Part shown: in pieces, positions 51,493-60,115 of the stretch
Numbering within the stretch: the stretch's first letter is position 1
How the letters are laid out: the number at the start of each line of letters is the position of its first letter
Source of the DNA: an uncultured Clostridia bacterium
Lineage (GTDB): Bacteria > Bacillota > Clostridia > Lachnospirales > Lachnospiraceae
Assembly: GCA_937895705.1 (NCBI GenBank)
Contig: CALBKM010000043.1
Location: forward strand, 62,001 to 126,000
DNA length: 64,000 nt
Direction of reading: 5' to 3'
Made by a program: the position numbers and the translations under genes
Notes under the pieces: generated by a model
What the model was told of the DNA's origin: nothing
Database searches by the model: none
What the model saw: the letters and a program-made list of their open reading frames with translations, nothing else

Positions 51493-51702
51493 GGCAAGAC
51501 AACGCTTCATCCCCCTTCTGACAAACAAAAAGTCAAGGTAGATAAAGTTATCCTTAGAGAACCATAAGGAAACGTCGGCACATAGCGAGGTATTCTCGAG
51601 CTTAGTGTCCGCTACGTTTCTGCATGAGCGAGAGCGGGTTCTCGTGGATAACTATATCTACCTTGACTTGTATTTTTAGTAATGATGAAGCGTTGTCTTG
51701 CC
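51493..51702 (-). repeat. ~210-bp nested inverted-repeat element (possible structured RNA or MITE)
   Basis: Perfect outer arms of 19 bp, GGCAAGACAACGCTTCATC (51493-51511) with its complement at 51684-51702, enclose perfect 15-bp arms, AAGTCAAGGTAGATA (51530-51544 and 51655-51669). Further pairings continue inward: AGTTATCC (51546-51553/51646-51653), GAGAACC (51557-51563/51637-51643), GAAACGT (51569-51575/51614-51620). A CGAG/CTCG hairpin lies at the tip. On the minus strand each major 3' arm is followed by a T-run. It lies between pyrF and the S66 gene. No open frame or clear target duplication was seen. Confidence 0.8.
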
Positions 51703-51735
51703 TGAAACTCTAACAATCAGCGAAACCGAACAAGT

Positions 51736-52659
51736 TTACTTCTTCAGTGCGCCTGCAATATCTTCTCTCATATCAATCACAGCCTGTCTGGATGCTTCTG
51801 CGAAGTTCCCTTCGCCAAACTTACTGTAAGCCTCCTGCTTATATGCCGCGATAATACCACGGGAGGAGTTTACGATTGCACCGAGACCGTCTTCGTTGAA
51901 ATAATGAACCAGGTCAGCAGCCTTACCGCCCTGTGCACCGTAGCCCGGTACCAGGATGAAGCTCTTCGGCATAATCTTACGAAGCACCTTACCCATTTCC
52001 GGATAGGTTGCTCCCACTACCGCACCGATGTTGCTGTAGTCGCCGTCCATACAATCAGCGCCCCACTCGGCCACCTTTTCACCTACGTACTCATACAGCG
52101 GTCTGCCGTCGATTAAGCGGTCCTGAAACTCACCACTGGACGGGTTACTGGTCTTAACCAAGATGAAAAGTCCCTTATTCTCTTCCTTACAAATCTTTAC
52201 GAACGGATTCACACCGTCACTACCAAGATACGGATTTACCGTAACGAAATCCTCGTCAAACGGATAGTAACTCTTGCTGCCTACGGCTACCTTACCGAGA
52301 TGTCCTACCGCATACGCCTCAGAGGTGGAACCGATATCGCCGCGCTTAATGTCGCCGATTACCACAAGCCCCTTTTCCTTACAATACTCCACGGTCTTCT
52401 TGAATGCGATGAGGCCCGGAATACCGAACTGCTCATACATTGCCACCTGCGGCTTTACCGCCGGAATTAAATCATAAGTAGCATCCACAATGGCCTTATT
52501 GAACTGCCAGATTGCTTCCGCCGCACCCTCTAACGTCTCGCCGAACTCCGCGAAAGCCTTTTCCTTTACCCAATTCGGCACATAGGAAAGCATCGGGTCA
52601 AGGCCCACAACAATCGGTGCATTTGTCTTCTGAATCTTCGTAATAAGCTCTTTTACCAT
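51736..52659 (-). CDS. pyrF: Orotidine 5'-phosphate decarboxylase, type 2
   Basis: This converts OMP to UMP in pyrimidine synthesis. VVGLDPMLSYVPNW opens the barrel, VIGDIKRGDIGSTSEAYAVG holds the catalytic Asp-Lys-Asp set, and FILVPGYGAQGGKAADLVHY the phosphate-binding loop. The 307-residue length is that of the type 2 enzymes. A promoter lies 80-110 bases upstream. No other pyr genes are adjacent. Confidence 0.95.
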   Translation of the reverse strand: MVKELITKIQKTNAPIVVGLDPMLSYVPNWVKEKAFAEFGETLEGAAEAIWQFNKAIVDATYDLIPAVKPQVAMYEQFGIPGLIAFKKTVEYCKEKGLVVIGDIKRGDIGSTSEAYAVGHLGKVAVGSKSYYPFDEDFVTVNPYLGSDGVNPFVKICKEENKGLFILVKTSNPSSGEFQDRLIDGRPLYEYVGEKVAEWGADCMDGDYSNIGAVVGATYPEMGKVLRKIMPKSFILVPGYGAQGGKAADLVHYFNEDGLGAIVNSSRGIIAAYKQEAYSKFGEGNFAEASRQAVIDMREDIAGALKK

Positions 52660-52738
52660 AGTAGTCTCCTTTTTCTTGGTGTTTTACCAGCCGTTTCGTT
52701 TGCATGACAAAACTAACTCCCGCCATGCTCTAGCGCCC

Positions 52739-52767
52739 ATTGTAACATAGACCCGTCTCTTGTGCAA
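52739..52767 (-). promoter_or_regulatory. pyrF promoter
   Basis: On the minus strand TTGCAC (52762-52767), a 17-base spacer and TACAAT (52739-52744) lie just downstream of the exporter ATPase stop. The leader is about 70 bases; no attenuator was evident in it. Confidence 0.6.
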
Positions 52768-52775
52768 GTAAAAAT

Positions 52776-53585
52776 TCAACTGTTAAATTTGAGGGTTGCC
52801 TTCTGATACGCCTCGCATACAGTCTTCGGGTCCCCAACCATCTTCTGTATTCCATTGTCAAGCCACACAGCTCTTGTACAATTCTGTATGATTGTATCAA
52901 TGGAATGCGACACAATCAATACCGTAGAACCTCCGTGGATCATCTGTTTCACACGTTCCATACTTTTTTTCTGAAAAAAAACATCTCCGACGCTTAATAC
53001 CTCATCCAGAATCAGTATTTCCGGATTTTCTCTCATAGTTGCTATGGAAAAGCCAAGTCTGGAAACCATACCGGACGAAAAATTTTTCACCTTTTCTTCC
53101 ATAAAGCCTTCCAGTTCCGCAAAACTTACTATATCATTATACTTTTCATCAATGTATTCCTTCGAATAACCGATAAGCGCCCCGTTCAAATACACGTTTT
53201 CCCTTGCAGTCAGTTCCCCATCAAATCCGGTTCCAAGGGTTAACAGCTGAACCTTACTCCGGTCAATCTCTACGGTCCCTTCCGTCGGCATCAGTGCACC
53301 CGAAATTATTTTTAAAAGAGTACTTTTTCCGGAACCGTTTCTTCCGATAATGCCTACTACTTCTCCCGGTAGTACGTCAAAATTAATATGGTCCAGTACC
53401 GTCAGTTCTCTGTGTGTTATTTTTTTCTTTAATAAGCAAATAAGATATTCTTTAAGACTGGATAAATTCTCTGTAGCAATTTTAAATTTCATTGTTATGT
53501 CTTTTATAGAAATCACCGGCACCGTTTTCTCATCCGTCCGCATTTCTGTTCTGTTGACTTCTTCCATCATCTTACCTTTCACCAT
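52776..53585 (-). CDS. ABC transporter ATPase, polysaccharide/teichoic acid export (Wzt/TagH type)
   Basis: Walker A is GRNGSGKST near residue 78, the signature NFSSGMVSRL, Walker B ILILDEVLSVGD, followed by the switch histidine in VSHS. MKFKIATENLSSLKEYL upstream of the core is typical of the Wzt/TagH family. It lacks the C-terminal glycan-binding domain of long Wzt proteins. The first ATG (53585) overlaps the permease stop by one base; ATGs at 53570 and 53567 follow AAAGGT and are also possible. With the permease it should flip a lipid-linked glycan outward. Confidence 0.92.
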   Translation of the reverse strand: MVKGKMMEEVNRTEMRTDEKTVPVISIKDITMKFKIATENLSSLKEYLICLLKKKITHRELTVLDHINFDVLPGEVVGIIGRNGSGKSTLLKIISGALMPTEGTVEIDRSKVQLLTLGTGFDGELTARENVYLNGALIGYSKEYIDEKYNDIVSFAELEGFMEEKVKNFSSGMVSRLGFSIATMRENPEILILDEVLSVGDVFFQKKSMERVKQMIHGGSTVLIVSHSIDTIIQNCTRAVWLDNGIQKMVGDPKTVCEAYQKATLKFNS

Positions 53586-54364
53586 CAAACTTTTCGCATA
53601 ATGTCATTTTTCTTTTTGTTAAAAAACACTTGTCCTGCAACATACGCCACCACTGCCCAAAGAATCATGCGAAACCACTGTCCGACCTCTGGGAATTCTC
53701 CATACATCATACAATCCCTTGCTGAAGCAATAAAAATATACATTGGGTTTTCCCGTACAATTAATGCCATTATTCCGGACAACGAACTTATCGGGTAAAA
53801 CAATGCCGACATGTACATCCACAATGTCAGGATTACTCCGTATATATACTGGATATCTCCAAAAAAAACATAGGCTGTAGACAAAAACATACCGACTCCG
53901 ATGGAAAACAATAACGTAAGTGCTACAATCGGAACAATTGCCAACATGGTAATCCCCGGCGGTATTCTAAAAACAAGCAAAAAGACGACATATGCAACAA
54001 AGGAATATCCAAAGTTAATCAGTGTCGTATATACCTTGGAAAGAATAAACACCTGCATTGGTATCATTACCTTTATCAGTAAACTCTTATTGTCCACCAG
54101 TGCTGTTACAGATACATTAGTGGCATTCGTAAACAACTGCCAGATAAGCATCCCCGTCAGATAATAAATCGGATATTTTTCGATAGAATTTTTGAACATC
54201 GTAGAAAAAATAGCCGACATTATAGCCATGGAAAGCAACGGATTCAGCACACTCCACAATATTCCAAGGTATGATCTGGCATATTTTCTTTTCAATTCCC
54301 TACTTGTCAGTTCTTTTATAACAAACCAATACTGCTTCCTTTTTTCTTTTTTCGTCGCACTCAT
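53585..54364 (-). CDS. ABC-2 type permease for polysaccharide/teichoic acid export (Wzm/TagG type)
   Basis: This 259-residue membrane protein has about six helices. ELTSRELKRKYARSYLGILW is the characteristic N-terminal motif of Wzm/TagG proteins, followed by NPLLSMAIMSAIFSTMF and, later, YPISSLSG. It pairs with the ATPase that follows. In context it would export the heptose-containing glycan built by the upstream genes. It lies 21 bases after the GT2 gene. Confidence 0.93.
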   Translation of the reverse strand: MSATKKEKRKQYWFVIKELTSRELKRKYARSYLGILWSVLNPLLSMAIMSAIFSTMFKNSIEKYPIYYLTGMLIWQLFTNATNVSVTALVDNKSLLIKVMIPMQVFILSKVYTTLINFGYSFVAYVVFLLVFRIPPGITMLAIVPIVALTLLFSIGVGMFLSTAYVFFGDIQYIYGVILTLWMYMSALFYPISSLSGIMALIVRENPMYIFIASARDCMMYGEFPEVGQWFRMILWAVVAYVAGQVFFNKKKNDIMRKV

Positions 54365-54385
54365 ATTACATTTTACCCTAATTCT

Positions 54386-55213
54386 TTATAATGATATATT
54401 CTTGTTCTCCAATCGTCTGTCATAATACCTGTCCTTTATTTTTTCTAACAAGCCTCTCGGAATCAGCCCCACCAATAAAGGTTTTACGACATACAAGATA
54501 CCTCTGGGAAGTAAGCCCAGCTTACGAAATCCCACATAACGCACCTTAACCTCATCGAAACGATACCAATATTTTCGCCTCTTTTGAGCATGTAGATTCT
54601 CACAGAAACAATACAAATATTCTTCCAGATTTTCTCCTTTTCCGATTGTCTGTATCGTCATAAATAAATCATAATCCTCTGCACGTCTCGTTTCCTTTGC
54701 AACCCTATATCCCCCGGCATGGAGTAACACTTCTTTCCGAAAGACCACCGCTCCATGCACATATGGTGAACTAAACAAAAAATCCCTATTAGTCACCCGG
54801 TTCGGAACTATTCTTTTCCCCCAGATGCCATGTTCATCAAATAATAATGACTGACATCCCAAAACAACAATTTCTGGATGTTTCTTTAGATAGTCTATCT
54901 GCTTTTCTAAACGCTTTTCAAAACTGTAATCGTCCGCATCCTGCCGGGCGACAAACTCTCCTTCCGCATAGGACAAGCAATAATTTAAGGTTGCTGCCAG
55001 CCCCATATTTTTCTCATTCCGAAGCAGACGTATTCTCTTATCCTGTGACGCATATTCCTGCAATAACTCCCACGTGCTGTCGGTAGAACCATCATCGCAA
55101 AGAATCCATTCAAAATCAGAATATGTCTGTCGCAGTATACTTTGCATTGATTTATGAAGCGATTGGCAGTTTTCAATATTGTAAACTCCGGTTATAATCG
55201 ATGTTTCCGGCAT
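54386..55213 (-). CDS. Glycosyltransferase family 2
   Basis: A 275-residue GT-A fold enzyme. SIITGVYNIENCQSLHKSMQ begins it, WILCDDGSTDSTWELLQEY is the nucleotide-sugar site, and FVARQDADDYSFEKRLEKQ contains the DxD metal motif. RRAEDYDLFMTI is the typical ED acceptor region. It transfers a sugar onto the growing glycan at the inner membrane face. AAAGGATAG precedes the ATG. A 195-base gap separates it from the GT9-like gene upstream. Confidence 0.93.
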   Translation of the reverse strand: MPETSIITGVYNIENCQSLHKSMQSILRQTYSDFEWILCDDGSTDSTWELLQEYASQDKRIRLLRNEKNMGLAATLNYCLSYAEGEFVARQDADDYSFEKRLEKQIDYLKKHPEIVVLGCQSLLFDEHGIWGKRIVPNRVTNRDFLFSSPYVHGAVVFRKEVLLHAGGYRVAKETRRAEDYDLFMTIQTIGKGENLEEYLYCFCENLHAQKRRKYWYRFDEVKVRYVGFRKLGLLPRGILYVVKPLLVGLIPRGLLEKIKDRYYDRRLENKNISL

Positions 55214-55270
55214 AATCTATCCTTTCGTATTACTTTCGCCAAATAAAAGCGATAAATCTCATCCGTTTTC

Positions 55271-55408
55271 TTATTTACATTTTTTACAATCATATCGTTC
55301 CGGTTCCTCTATCGGCAAACCAAGCGAGTCCCTGTTTCCGCAGATATCACCGGCTATCACCCTTACCCCAGTTATCCGCGCTTCCAAAAAGCTTCCGAAA
55401 ATAACAAA
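55271..55408 (-). other. In-frame open stretch after the GT9-like stop, possible gene remnant
   Basis: Directly past the TAA of the 55409-56953 gene the same frame stays open for 45 codons and reads sensibly: ARITGVRVIAGDICGNRDSL then GLPIEEPERYDCKKCK before the next stop. There is no ATG. It could be a decayed piece of an older gene, a read-through tail, or chance. The rest of the gap to 55213 holds nothing clear. Confidence 0.3.
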
Positions 55409-56953
55409 TTACATTTGCCTGTAAAGCTTAAGAACCTTCACCTCATAATCGCTACCGTACTTGTTCATCAGCCAGGAAGCTCTGTGAGCTCCGTCTAAAA
55501 TCATATACATACCATCAACGACAATCATTCTTGATTCATCATAGCCGGAGTCATTACAACTGCGGAGAAGCTCATGGAAACGCCATTCGCTATGTTCGCA
55601 GTCGGGCTCATATTTTCGATTCATCTTCATGTAATCTTTATACGCCTTCTCCTCTCCCTGCAAATATTGATATGCAGGCATCTTGGCAAGCGGAACCATT
55701 CCGTAACCCTGGGAGGAAAGTTTATTGAACTTTAAATCGGAAATCTGTACTTTTTCAATAACATAATCGTATATCTCTGCTCCCATAAACCAGTCTTCTA
55801 CCCAATCGGTATCTAGTGTAATCTCAGGGTCGGCAAGAACACGCTCTTGTACAGTTATAGGAGATTCATAGTACGGCAGTTTGCAATCAATCTCTAACTC
55901 CCTCTTATCCAGCATAGCGATATGATTTCCGATAATATCGGCAATTCGTTCAGGTTCAATGGATGTCATGCACTCCGGTAATCCTCCTTTATAGCATCTG
56001 CACTTCCACGCATCAAAAACCTTTCCGCACCAATGATTACACACATCGGAAATCACTCTGTAATCCTCATTATAGCCATAAACGTTATCCGGCAGATTTC
56101 CGTAAAGAACAATATTGGCACCTCCATGCATCGCCCTTCGAAGATGTACCATTCCACAATCTCCGTCAATATGAAGCACTGCATTTTTCAGAATCGCCTT
56201 TAGCTCAGGAATCGTTGTTTTGCCGAGCAGACACACGTCAACGCCCTCAATCGGCACATTATTGCCCTCTTCGCCCAGTTGAACCAGTTTTATATTTGGG
56301 AAACGTTCATGACAAATCTGACATAATTCGGAATAGTATCCGTTTGGCCACTGTTTCGGTGCAATCCTCGTATTACAGGCAGCGTCAACTCCCTGTTGTA
56401 AGGTAATATATCTGCAATTATCAAGACCAAATCCGGCTAATATCTCCGCCTCATTATCAATAGGAATCACAAGTCGAAACTGTTTATCTATCCCAAGCGA
56501 ACCGTCGATATCTGCCACCTGAAGACGGTTTTGATTTTTTGCAATCGCAAACATATGTATATTGGGATCAAACCGGTTTGTATCCGGAGTAAAATAAACT
56601 TTTGTGCGGGAATCCGTCGCAAACATTTCCCACTTCTTAACAAGCGCATAAAGAGTTCCGTTTGAGTCTGCTTTTTCTATTTTTTTATCGTCACAACGGA
56701 GCACCAACGGAAACCAGTTCAAATCTACGGAAAGATCATAATCCGCCTCCACAAATTCTTTTCTGGAACCGTAATGAGACACAAAATACTGTTCTCCGTA
56801 AAGCAAACCACTCATTTCTTCCGAAAAAGAAAACACCGAAATATCCAACAGATTTGAGAATGCGTCAAAGAAGTGTTGAATAAAATTCATCTCGATAATA
56901 TATGTCCCCATTCCGCCGTTAAGACGAAAAGCAACTTTAAGCTTATCTTCCAT
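55409..56953 (-). CDS. GT9-like protein with C-terminal ParB/sulfiredoxin-like domain
   Basis: Residues 1-350 resemble ADP-heptose-type glycosyltransferases (GT9): FRLNGGMGTYIIEMNFI at the start, and the donor-site stretch LHIDGDCGMVHLRRAMHGG with the usual position of the conserved Asp-Gly and His. A cysteine-rich segment (WCGKVFDAWKCRCYKGG) follows. The last 100 residues, with VVDGMYMILDGAHRASWLM, look like the ParB/sulfiredoxin fold (DGxHR motif), which also occurs in free-serine kinases. It overlaps the upstream paralogue by one base (TAATG). The fusion is not one I know; its reaction is unassigned. Confidence 0.7.
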   Translation of the reverse strand: MEDKLKVAFRLNGGMGTYIIEMNFIQHFFDAFSNLLDISVFSFSEEMSGLLYGEQYFVSHYGSRKEFVEADYDLSVDLNWFPLVLRCDDKKIEKADSNGTLYALVKKWEMFATDSRTKVYFTPDTNRFDPNIHMFAIAKNQNRLQVADIDGSLGIDKQFRLVIPIDNEAEILAGFGLDNCRYITLQQGVDAACNTRIAPKQWPNGYYSELCQICHERFPNIKLVQLGEEGNNVPIEGVDVCLLGKTTIPELKAILKNAVLHIDGDCGMVHLRRAMHGGANIVLYGNLPDNVYGYNEDYRVISDVCNHWCGKVFDAWKCRCYKGGLPECMTSIEPERIADIIGNHIAMLDKRELEIDCKLPYYESPITVQERVLADPEITLDTDWVEDWFMGAEIYDYVIEKVQISDLKFNKLSSQGYGMVPLAKMPAYQYLQGEEKAYKDYMKMNRKYEPDCEHSEWRFHELLRSCNDSGYDESRMIVVDGMYMILDGAHRASWLMNKYGSDYEVKVLKLYRQM

Positions 56954-58203
56954 TACGAATTCCTTGCCTCCGAAATAATTTTCTCTACTGATTCCATTAC
57001 CTTTTCAGGAATGATTGACATCATACACGGCGAATTCTTATATCCTCTGAGACATTTTTCCTGCCAGCTATTCACTGTCCACTCACACCATGTACCGCAA
57101 CCGTTTCCTACGATATTTTCGTTCTCCGAATAACCGAAAAACTCAGAAGAAGTCGGACCGAACATAACAACCGACGCTCCGCCTTTTAATGCGTGTCTGA
57201 GATGGACCATCCCTCCCTCGCCGTCGATATGCACCAACGAATGCTTCAGTAATACCTTTACTTGCTCAAGATTGGTCTTTCCGATAAGATCCAGGTCAAT
57301 GCCGTCGAAAGTCTGACATCGATCATAGGATGGTCCCAACTGTACCAAAATCATATCAGGATATTTCTTTTTAAGAAGCTTAACCAGCGTATTATAATAA
57401 AACTGCGGCCACAACTTCACAGAGTTTTTGGTATAGTTAGTATCGACACCTCTGTTTATCGTTATAAAACAACGACTTTTCAAGTCAAGGTCGTCCAAAA
57501 ACACATATTCATCCTCCATAACCGGAATATCGTATTCATATTCCTCCCGAACTCCCAAAAATCCATACACATCAGGCTGGTGAATGCGTTTCTTTCCGTT
57601 GATAATCGAAAGCATTGCGCTTTGCCCATCTGTAATTCCCGCATCTGTAAAAAAGCGCGCATTCTCCGAACGGAACCGCTCACAAAGACTGACATACTCG
57701 ATAAGTTCCGGCATCATCTGTGCCATCTTTTTCAAATCTCTCTTTTTTACATCCGGATAACGACTGATATGAATGAAAAGATCATACTCGTGAAAACTGT
57801 CTTCGAACCCTCGTACCGGGTAAATGTGATTAACAATACCCTCGTCATACAAAATTACTTTTGCGGAACTATAGCTGTTATGAATGAATGTATCGATTCG
57901 CAAATTTTCATATCCGAATTTTTGACGAAATTTGTATAAATAATTTGCCGCCACCACCATGTCGCCGAGTCCGCCTCCAAGCAGAAATCCGACATTCATC
58001 TGAGTTTCAAGCAAATGTAACGTATCGTTTTTTACAGCCGGCGATGACTGCATCTTTGTTCCGTTCTTTAATCCTTGCCTTTTTCCTTTTTCAAAACGAT
58101 ATCTTTCTCCGACTCGTATCACCGTCTTTTTTACCGCATATTTTAACCCATTCTCCCGACAGCAACGACACCACCTACGCCAATAGTCCTTTATTCTTCT
58201 CAT
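56953..58203 (-). CDS. GT9-like putative heptosyltransferase
   Basis: A 416-residue paralogue of the next gene. After a basic helical N-terminus (IKDYWRRWCRCCRENGLKYA) it reads VGFLLGGGLGDMVVAANYLY, the GT9 glycine motif. Later come FITINRGVDTNYT, LVQLGPSYDRC and VHIDGEGGMVHLRHALKGG, plus the cysteine segment WCEWTVNSWQEKCLRG. GT9 enzymes transfer L-glycero-D-manno-heptose from ADP-heptose, which the neighbouring genes can make. ATG 58203 is favoured, with AAAAGGTGG upstream; GTG 58215 is the alternative. Acceptor unknown. Confidence 0.75.
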   Translation of the reverse strand: MRRIKDYWRRWCRCCRENGLKYAVKKTVIRVGERYRFEKGKRQGLKNGTKMQSSPAVKNDTLHLLETQMNVGFLLGGGLGDMVVAANYLYKFRQKFGYENLRIDTFIHNSYSSAKVILYDEGIVNHIYPVRGFEDSFHEYDLFIHISRYPDVKKRDLKKMAQMMPELIEYVSLCERFRSENARFFTDAGITDGQSAMLSIINGKKRIHQPDVYGFLGVREEYEYDIPVMEDEYVFLDDLDLKSRCFITINRGVDTNYTKNSVKLWPQFYYNTLVKLLKKKYPDMILVQLGPSYDRCQTFDGIDLDLIGKTNLEQVKVLLKHSLVHIDGEGGMVHLRHALKGGASVVMFGPTSSEFFGYSENENIVGNGCGTWCEWTVNSWQEKCLRGYKNSPCMMSIIPEKVMESVEKIISEARNS

Positions 58204-58252
58204 CACAATTTCCACCTTTTTTTGAGCATATCACTGACAGACTCTTGTTCAA

Positions 58253-60115
58253 TTAATACGTAACAATCTTGCTGACAATATCATACTCACATACTATACC
58301 ATCCGTGTTTGACACTGCATAATGGGAATCAGGATTTGCCGTTCCCGAATCCGACCTAAGAAAAAATATCCTGTTTTGTTCATTATTTCCGGCGTTTTTG
58401 CAGGAAAATCTGAATATATACCATGTATCCTCTTCCATCTCAACACCGTTGACATTAAAGGTAAAATAATCATTATCACGAAAATCTCTTGGAGAACACT
58501 CCGTATATCCGACCGTTTCATACGTATTTGCATCAACTATCTCAAGACAAACTCTCTGTCCGTGAGGATACTTCCTTCCCCACGTTACCGTTCTGACCGT
58601 AACACTGACAGTACTCGCGGATTTTCCTTTGTAATACTGCTCAAGGCAATTTGTATCCGAAATCGGAGAAGCCAGAACATCATCATGTGCAATAGGAATG
58701 CTCACAATATTTACTCTTGCAAGGAAAAGCAACGTAACCAGCGAAAACAATAACGGAGCTACTGTCCATACAATAGTTGCTACTTTTGAAGGAATATGAC
58801 TGTTAAACTCCTGACTTTGGTGCGGATATGCAACATACAATACCCATATTCCGCATATCAGAGCAATTCCGCCAAAAACCGTTAATGACCCACGAAGTAT
58901 AGGAAACAAGTCGGAAAATACCTCAAAAATAGATTGGTCAAAAGCTTCCGTACATCCAACCGCATCTTGAACATAGTCAAACGTACTGGACAAATTCAAG
59001 CAGGCCCTGTCTCCGCAAGCCACAAGCGCCTTACAGTACTCAAACATACAGAACCCTATCAGTCCGCAGGGAACAGCCTTTTCATTCTTCGTTATCATCA
59101 AGCTTATCCCCATAAATGGAACACACGTAAGAAACCTGTAAAAATGTAACCAACTGAATGTACACATGGCAAGCGAAACAACGGCAAGCGAATACAAAAG
59201 ATATCTGTTTCGTTCGTCCTCGTCCTTTCGCTTGATAAAGAACTGTAACAAATATACAAGTACAAGTACAAGCGCAAAGATTGAAATACCGCTGTTGCCC
59301 GCACTGATTACCGTCCTGCCGAAAAACCAATCCATATACCTACTGTTACCGAACGCCATCGGTAACACACACATTCGGATTACTAATATAGCGCACACAG
59401 ACAGTATTCGCAAAAATATCTCAACAAATTTTTCGGATGTAGAAATATAAATCAGAACAGCAAACAAAATCATTACGGGATTGATTACACAACATAATCC
59501 CAGCCAAATCAATGAACGGTTTTTTCGTCCGGCAATGACATCATACACCCCTATCAGCAATAGAAACAGATATAAAATCTCATCCTGTGCCGAATACCCG
59601 ACAGAAATAACAACAGTGGTTACCGACCCCCAAATCAGCAGACACGCAGTACCTCCTCGTTTGGAATCACCGCTTATATGCTTTACTATTTTAAAACAGA
59701 CATATCCCGTTGCCACAACCAATGCAACCAAAAACATCTTTGACCAAATATACATAGGTGCAGAGACAACAAAATCCGTATCGAAAATATAATGAAATAA
59801 AAGCAGGGGCAGATTCCATATTCCCCAAATTGCACAGGTGATTTCATGGTCAAAAAGTGTTCCGTGCGGAGCACTCCAAAGGTTTTGCGCCATTAACTCG
59901 CCAAACCCCGAAAAACCTCCCCGAAACAATGAATCGTAGATTTCCAGCGACCAAGCAGTAAATGAAAGTCCGTCCACATATCGAAAAACAGCACATGCCA
60001 CAAGAGTACCGAGTAAACTAAGTACACTTTCGATTTTATGTCCGGATACAATCTCAGAAAAATCGCGCATCAAACCTCTGACTGATTTCCACTTTCCGTT
60101 TACTTCCTTTTTCAT
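58253..60115 (-). CDS. Polytopic membrane protein of the glycan locus
   Basis: A 620-residue protein with about eleven helices and a C-terminal outer domain of about 130 residues (VTWGRKYPHGQRVCLEIVDA), beta-rich and with paired cysteines. The first loop contains LSFTAWSLEIYDSLF and APHGTLFDHEITCAIWG, with acidic residues where GT-C enzymes keep catalytic ones. It may be a lipid-linked sugar transferase or a polymerase; I cannot assign a family. Its ATG overlaps gmhB by four bases, so it belongs to the heptose operon. Confidence 0.7.
   Translation of the reverse strand: MKKEVNGKWKSVRGLMRDFSEIVSGHKIESVLSLLGTLVACAVFRYVDGLSFTAWSLEIYDSLFRGGFSGFGELMAQNLWSAPHGTLFDHEITCAIWGIWNLPLLLFHYIFDTDFVVSAPMYIWSKMFLVALVVATGYVCFKIVKHISGDSKRGGTACLLIWGSVTTVVISVGYSAQDEILYLFLLLIGVYDVIAGRKNRSLIWLGLCCVINPVMILFAVLIYISTSEKFVEIFLRILSVCAILVIRMCVLPMAFGNSRYMDWFFGRTVISAGNSGISIFALVLVLVYLLQFFIKRKDEDERNRYLLYSLAVVSLAMCTFSWLHFYRFLTCVPFMGISLMITKNEKAVPCGLIGFCMFEYCKALVACGDRACLNLSSTFDYVQDAVGCTEAFDQSIFEVFSDLFPILRGSLTVFGGIALICGIWVLYVAYPHQSQEFNSHIPSKVATIVWTVAPLLFSLVTLLFLARVNIVSIPIAHDDVLASPISDTNCLEQYYKGKSASTVSVTVRTVTWGRKYPHGQRVCLEIVDANTYETVGYTECSPRDFRDNDYFTFNVNGVEMEEDTWYIFRFSCKNAGNNEQNRIFFLRSDSGTANPDSHYAVSNTDGIVCEYDIVSKIVTY

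Noticed and set aside
51493..51702. Inverted repeat as an insertion sequence
   Set aside because: There is no transposase frame inside, the element is only 210 bp, and I found no target-site duplication; a MITE remains possible and is left as a finding.
57262..57939. 225-residue plus-strand frame opposite the GT9-like gene
   Set aside because: It lies wholly antisense to a gene with GT9 motifs and has no RBS or recognisable domain.
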